From Porphyrobacter sp. UBA7686 (GTDB lineage Bacteria > Pseudomonadota > Alphaproteobacteria > Sphingomonadales > Sphingomonadaceae), in assembly GCA_002482865.1 (NCBI GenBank), contig DLGU01000036.1, positions 955-9,924 of the forward strand: 8,970 bases of DNA, in the 5' to 3' direction. The notes beneath the pieces are model-generated. The model was not told the DNA's origin and did no database searches. It worked only from the letters and a program-made list of their open reading frames with translations. The translations under genes were made by a program, and so were the position numbers. Below are positions 6,310 through 8,970 of this stretch, one piece after another; within the stretch, counting starts at the first letter, position 1; each line of letters starts with the position of its first letter.

Positions 6310-6344
6310 ACGCAAAAGGGCGGCCCGTTGCCGGACCGCCCTTT
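6310..6344 (-). terminator. Rho-independent terminator of the TonB-dependent receptor gene
   Basis: A 12-pair stem (6315-6326 with 6333-6344) closes a 6-base loop, 25 bases after the receptor stop. In minus-strand RNA the stem is complete, with one G-U wobble (6324/6335). It starts with three A-U pairs and is followed by U-rich sequence (UUUU then GCG, with the Us partly in the stem). In the plus direction the same position would be a C-A mismatch, which points to a minus-strand terminator. Confidence 0.8.
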
Positions 6345-6369
6345 CGTGTTTCAGCAATCGCTCAAGCGA

Positions 6370-8970
6370 TCAGAAGCGAACGCGAACCCCGAAGCGGACG
6401 CCCCACAGCGAACCGTTGATGTTGGTCGCTTCGTTCGGCGCGCGGAAGCTGGAGTAGCGATACTGCGCACAGGGCTGACCCGGAGTGGTGGCAGCCGCGC
6501 CGCCTACGGTCTGGAGGCAGGTCACGTTGACCAGCGACGCAGTGTAGGGGAAGCCGACCTGCTGGATCGTGCCCCAGTCCTTGTCGATCATGTTCAGCAC
6601 GTTCTCGACATCGGCCATCAGTTCCAGCTTGCCGCCGAAGACGAACGGCACTTCCTGACGCACCGAGAAGTCCAGCTTGTGCACCCAGGGGGTCTTGCCG
6701 ATGTTCTTTTCCGCGATCTGGCCCTGGTAGCCGTTGAGCTCCGAGTTCTGCACGAAGCTCTGGAACGCCGCGAAGGTCGCCTGCGAATCGTAGGTGACCA
6801 GCGCGTCGGCCGTGATGCTGCTCACGTCCGGAACGTAGAGCAGGCCGCGGCTGCCGCGACCGTTGACACCAAACACCGCCGAACGCCCGTTGGTGGGATC
6901 GTTGAAGGTGTGGCTGTAACGCTGGCCCGAACGCAGGTTGTAGAAGAACTCGATACGGGTGTTGTTGTCGCCGAACAGTTCGGCGTCATAGCCCGCGACC
7001 AAGCGGAACTGGTGATCGCGCTGGTAGTTGGCGATACCCTGAGCCGCAAAGTTCGGATCGGTGAACGCAGTGTTGGTGTAGTTCGAGAACGCCACCGACG
7101 ACGTGCCGGGGTTCTGATCGGTCACATCCTGGAAGGTGTACGAACCGCTCACGAAGAAGCCCGAGTCGAAGTCTTTGTCGAAGCGGGCAACGATGTTCCA
7201 GCTTTCGCCAAAGCCCGTGTTGGTCAGCAGCATGTCGGTGTTTTCACCGGCCGTGCCAGCCAGCACGTTGTAGCGCGGGCGGCCATCGGGAAGCGTGCCG
7301 GCCTGCTCAACCGAGCGCAGATCAACCCACTCGAGCGCGTCGTTGGTCTTCGAATAGATCACGTCGGTGCCGAAGCGCCAGCCGTCACCCAGGAAGCCGA
7401 GATCGGCTTCATAGTCGACCGAGCCCGAGAAGCGCCACTGCGAGGGAACCTTGAAGTTCGGATCAAGCGCGTTGGTCGGGGCGCCTTGGAAACCGGCCTG
7501 ACGCACGGCGTCGATCAGCTCTTGGGGCACGCCTTCGCCGCCCGAAACGTTGTTCAGCGTCGCCGCGCCGAGGGTCTGCACCTGGGCGTTGCTGAGGCCG
7601 AGAACCGACTGCTCGGGGATCGAGAAAGATCCGTTGGCATTACGACGCACGCGCACGCGCTGGAGCGTCGGCCCCGGGTTCGAGAAGTTGTTCGAAATCC
7701 ACACCAGCGGGTTACCGCCGCCGAACAGACCCGCTGAACCGCGGACCTGAAGACGATCGGTCGGCTGCCAGTTGAGGCCGAAGCGCGGCTGGAACAGGTC
7801 ACGCCCGTTGAGGGTCGCGGTGTTGGCGAAGCCGAAGCGCTGGAGGAAGAACTCGTTGAAGAACGGACGATCCGGCGAATCGAACAGGTCGTAACGCACG
7901 CCCGCCACAACCGTGAGGTTGTCGGTCACATCGATCGTGTCCATCAGGCCGAAGGTCCAGCTGTTGTTCTGGAATTCGGCAGTGACGGTGTCGAGGCCGC
8001 CGAGCAACGGCACAGCGTAGTCGAGTTCGTTGGCACGACGCGCCTCGAAATCAGCGACGCTGTCAAACAGCCATGCACCCGAAACGCGCTGGGCGAACAG
8101 ATTGCGCACATCCTGACGACGACGCTCGGCAATCAGCTTGAGCGTGTGGCTTTCCACCTTCAAGGTCGCGGCGAATTCAACCGCCAGCGACTGGCTGTCG
8201 AGCTCGTTCGCCTGACGGCTGATGTCCGGACCGAACTGGATGCGCTCCTGACCGGCCGAGCACACCGCGGGCGCGGCACCAACGCCGGTCGCCGGGTTGA
8301 CCGGATCGAGGCAGACCTGGAACTGGCCGAAGGTCGTGCCGCCAATCGGCTGCTGCAGACGCACGTAATCCGCATAGGACACGCGCAGCTGGGTCGAGAA
8401 GTTGTCCGACCACTGGTTGTTCGACTGAATGATCCCGAAGTGGTTGATCGCACCCTGCGTGTAGTTGTTCGACAGCAGGTTGTAGGTCGGGTTGCCGTTA
8501 CCGATGGCTGAGAGCTGGCCCGTACCGGTCTGACCGGCGAGCAGCGCCGAATCGTTCCAGATGTAGGTGGCGGTCAGACGGTGACCATCCGCGACGTTCC
8601 AGTCGAGCTTGGTGATCAGCTTGTCGTCCTTCTCCACGATGTCGCTGGCAACGCCGAGCGTGTCGTAGTTGTAGACGCTTTGCGCCGTGGCGCTGATCGA
8701 GCTGATTTCGGCATCGGTGATGCCGAGCTGCGAGGGATCAACGTCGGCCGGGACTGTGTCACGGGTGCGTTCATAGGTGACCGCGAAGAACAGCTTGTCC
8801 TTGATGATCGGGCCGGTGACTTGCGCCACATAGACCTGCGAGTCGAAGGCGCCGAGGCGGGTCAGGTTATCCGCGCGGCTGCCGCGCAGATCGTCGTTCT
8901 GGTAGAACGCCGCACCCATGAAGGTGAAATTGTTGCCACCCGACTTGAGCTGGGTGTTGATCGCACCGCC
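6370..8970 (-). CDS. TonB-dependent outer-membrane receptor, Oar-like (N-terminus outside window)
   Basis: An outer-membrane beta-barrel importer, open to the right edge with 866 visible residues. The first visible residues, GGAINTQLKSGGNNFTF, match the end of the plug domain (the usual GGxINxxTKSGGN pattern), so the signal peptide, any carboxypeptidase-regulatory-like domain, the TonB box and most of the plug lie beyond the window. The rest is barrel: alternating strands rich in aromatic residues, long polar loops, the segment VHKLDFSVRQEVPF with GKLELMADVENVLN near the C-terminus, and a final strand ending GVRVRF with the terminal Phe recognised by the BAM complex. A possible start at 8919 is internal, because plug-like sequence continues upstream of it. 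Only four cysteines are visible, in two pairs, each likely in a loop. A strong terminator follows. The substrate cannot be predicted from what is visible. Confidence 0.92.
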   Translation of the reverse strand, partial: GGAINTQLKSGGNNFTFMGAAFYQNDDLRGSRADNLTRLGAFDSQVYVAQVTGPIIKDKLFFAVTYERTRDTVPADVDPSQLGITDAEISSISATAQSVYNYDTLGVASDIVEKDDKLITKLDWNVADGHRLTATYIWNDSALLAGQTGTGQLSAIGNGNPTYNLLSNNYTQGAINHFGIIQSNNQWSDNFSTQLRVSYADYVRLQQPIGGTTFGQFQVCLDPVNPATGVGAAPAVCSAGQERIQFGPDISRQANELDSQSLAVEFAATLKVESHTLKLIAERRRQDVRNLFAQRVSGAWLFDSVADFEARRANELDYAVPLLGGLDTVTAEFQNNSWTFGLMDTIDVTDNLTVVAGVRYDLFDSPDRPFFNEFFLQRFGFANTATLNGRDLFQPRFGLNWQPTDRLQVRGSAGLFGGGNPLVWISNNFSNPGPTLQRVRVRRNANGSFSIPEQSVLGLSNAQVQTLGAATLNNVSGGEGVPQELIDAVRQAGFQGAPTNALDPNFKVPSQWRFSGSVDYEADLGFLGDGWRFGTDVIYSKTNDALEWVDLRSVEQAGTLPDGRPRYNVLAGTAGENTDMLLTNTGFGESWNIVARFDKDFDSGFFVSGSYTFQDVTDQNPGTSSVAFSNYTNTAFTDPNFAAQGIANYQRDHQFRLVAGYDAELFGDNNTRIEFFYNLRSGQRYSHTFNDPTNGRSAVFGVNGRGSRGLLYVPDVSSITADALVTYDSQATFAAFQSFVQNSELNGYQGQIAEKNIGKTPWVHKLDFSVRQEVPFVFGGKLELMADVENVLNMIDKDWGTIQQVGFPYTASLVNVTCLQTVGGAAATTPGQPCAQYRYSSFRAPNEATNINGSLWGVRFGVRVRF

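Noticed and set aside
6283..7737. Long open frame (484 codons) on the plus strand opposite the receptor gene
   Set aside because: It is antisense to a well-supported receptor barrel. Its translation is Arg/Val/Glu-rich without a recognisable domain, and such frames arise routinely opposite GC-rich genes with strong third-base bias.
6370..8970. Assigning heme or siderophore import to the receptor because a heme oxygenase is nearby
   Set aside because: The heme oxygenase is coupled to a phytochrome about 5 kb away in a different operon. No heme-receptor signature such as FRAP/NPNL was seen, and the N-terminal part is missing.

Overview
The window is a gene-dense, GC-rich chromosomal segment with no RNA genes, CRISPR arrays or mobile elements that I can recognise. 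The gene set points to an alphaproteobacterium, most likely Sphingomonadales (Erythrobacteraceae or Sphingomonadaceae type). It comprises an HWE-kinase bacteriophytochrome, a PHA-system small protein, an Oar-like TonB-dependent receptor and a TonB-family protein. This placement is an inference from gene families, not from a marker gene.

Layout. Positions 1-236 (+) hold the C-terminus of a polyhydroxyalkanoic-acid-system family protein. An AT-rich intergenic stretch follows, carrying a TGT-N12-ACA palindrome that resembles the operator of the PpsR/CrtJ photosystem repressors. Next is a two-gene light-sensing operon (+): a biliverdin-forming heme oxygenase (399-989) and a bacteriophytochrome hybrid histidine kinase (986-3535), joined by a 4-base ATGA overlap. 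The remaining genes are all on the minus strand. Read in their own direction they are: a TonB-dependent receptor truncated by the window edge (8970-6370), a strong intrinsic terminator, a TonB-like energy transducer (6188-5463), mannose-1-phosphate guanylyltransferase (5376-4336) and class I mannose-6-phosphate isomerase (4339-3539). The isomerase ends 3 bases from the end of the phytochrome gene, so the two operons converge tail to tail with no room for a separate terminator.

How the genes work together. The heme oxygenase opens heme to biliverdin, which the phytochrome binds through Cys13. Red/far-red light then controls the HWE kinase domain, and the phosphoryl group can pass to the fused receiver domain or to an unlinked regulator. 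The two mannose enzymes supply two of the three steps from fructose-6-phosphate to GDP-mannose, a precursor of exopolysaccharide or surface glycans. The phosphomannomutase step is not in the window. The receptor and the TonB-like protein belong to the energised outer-membrane import machinery; they are neighbours but appear to be separate transcription units.

Nothing here is clearly a new system. The points most worth a second look are the PpsR-like operator on a phytochrome operon, the all-in-one photoreceptor-kinase-receiver protein, the imperfect repeat pair ahead of the mannose operon, and two cysteine-bracketed loops in the receptor barrel.
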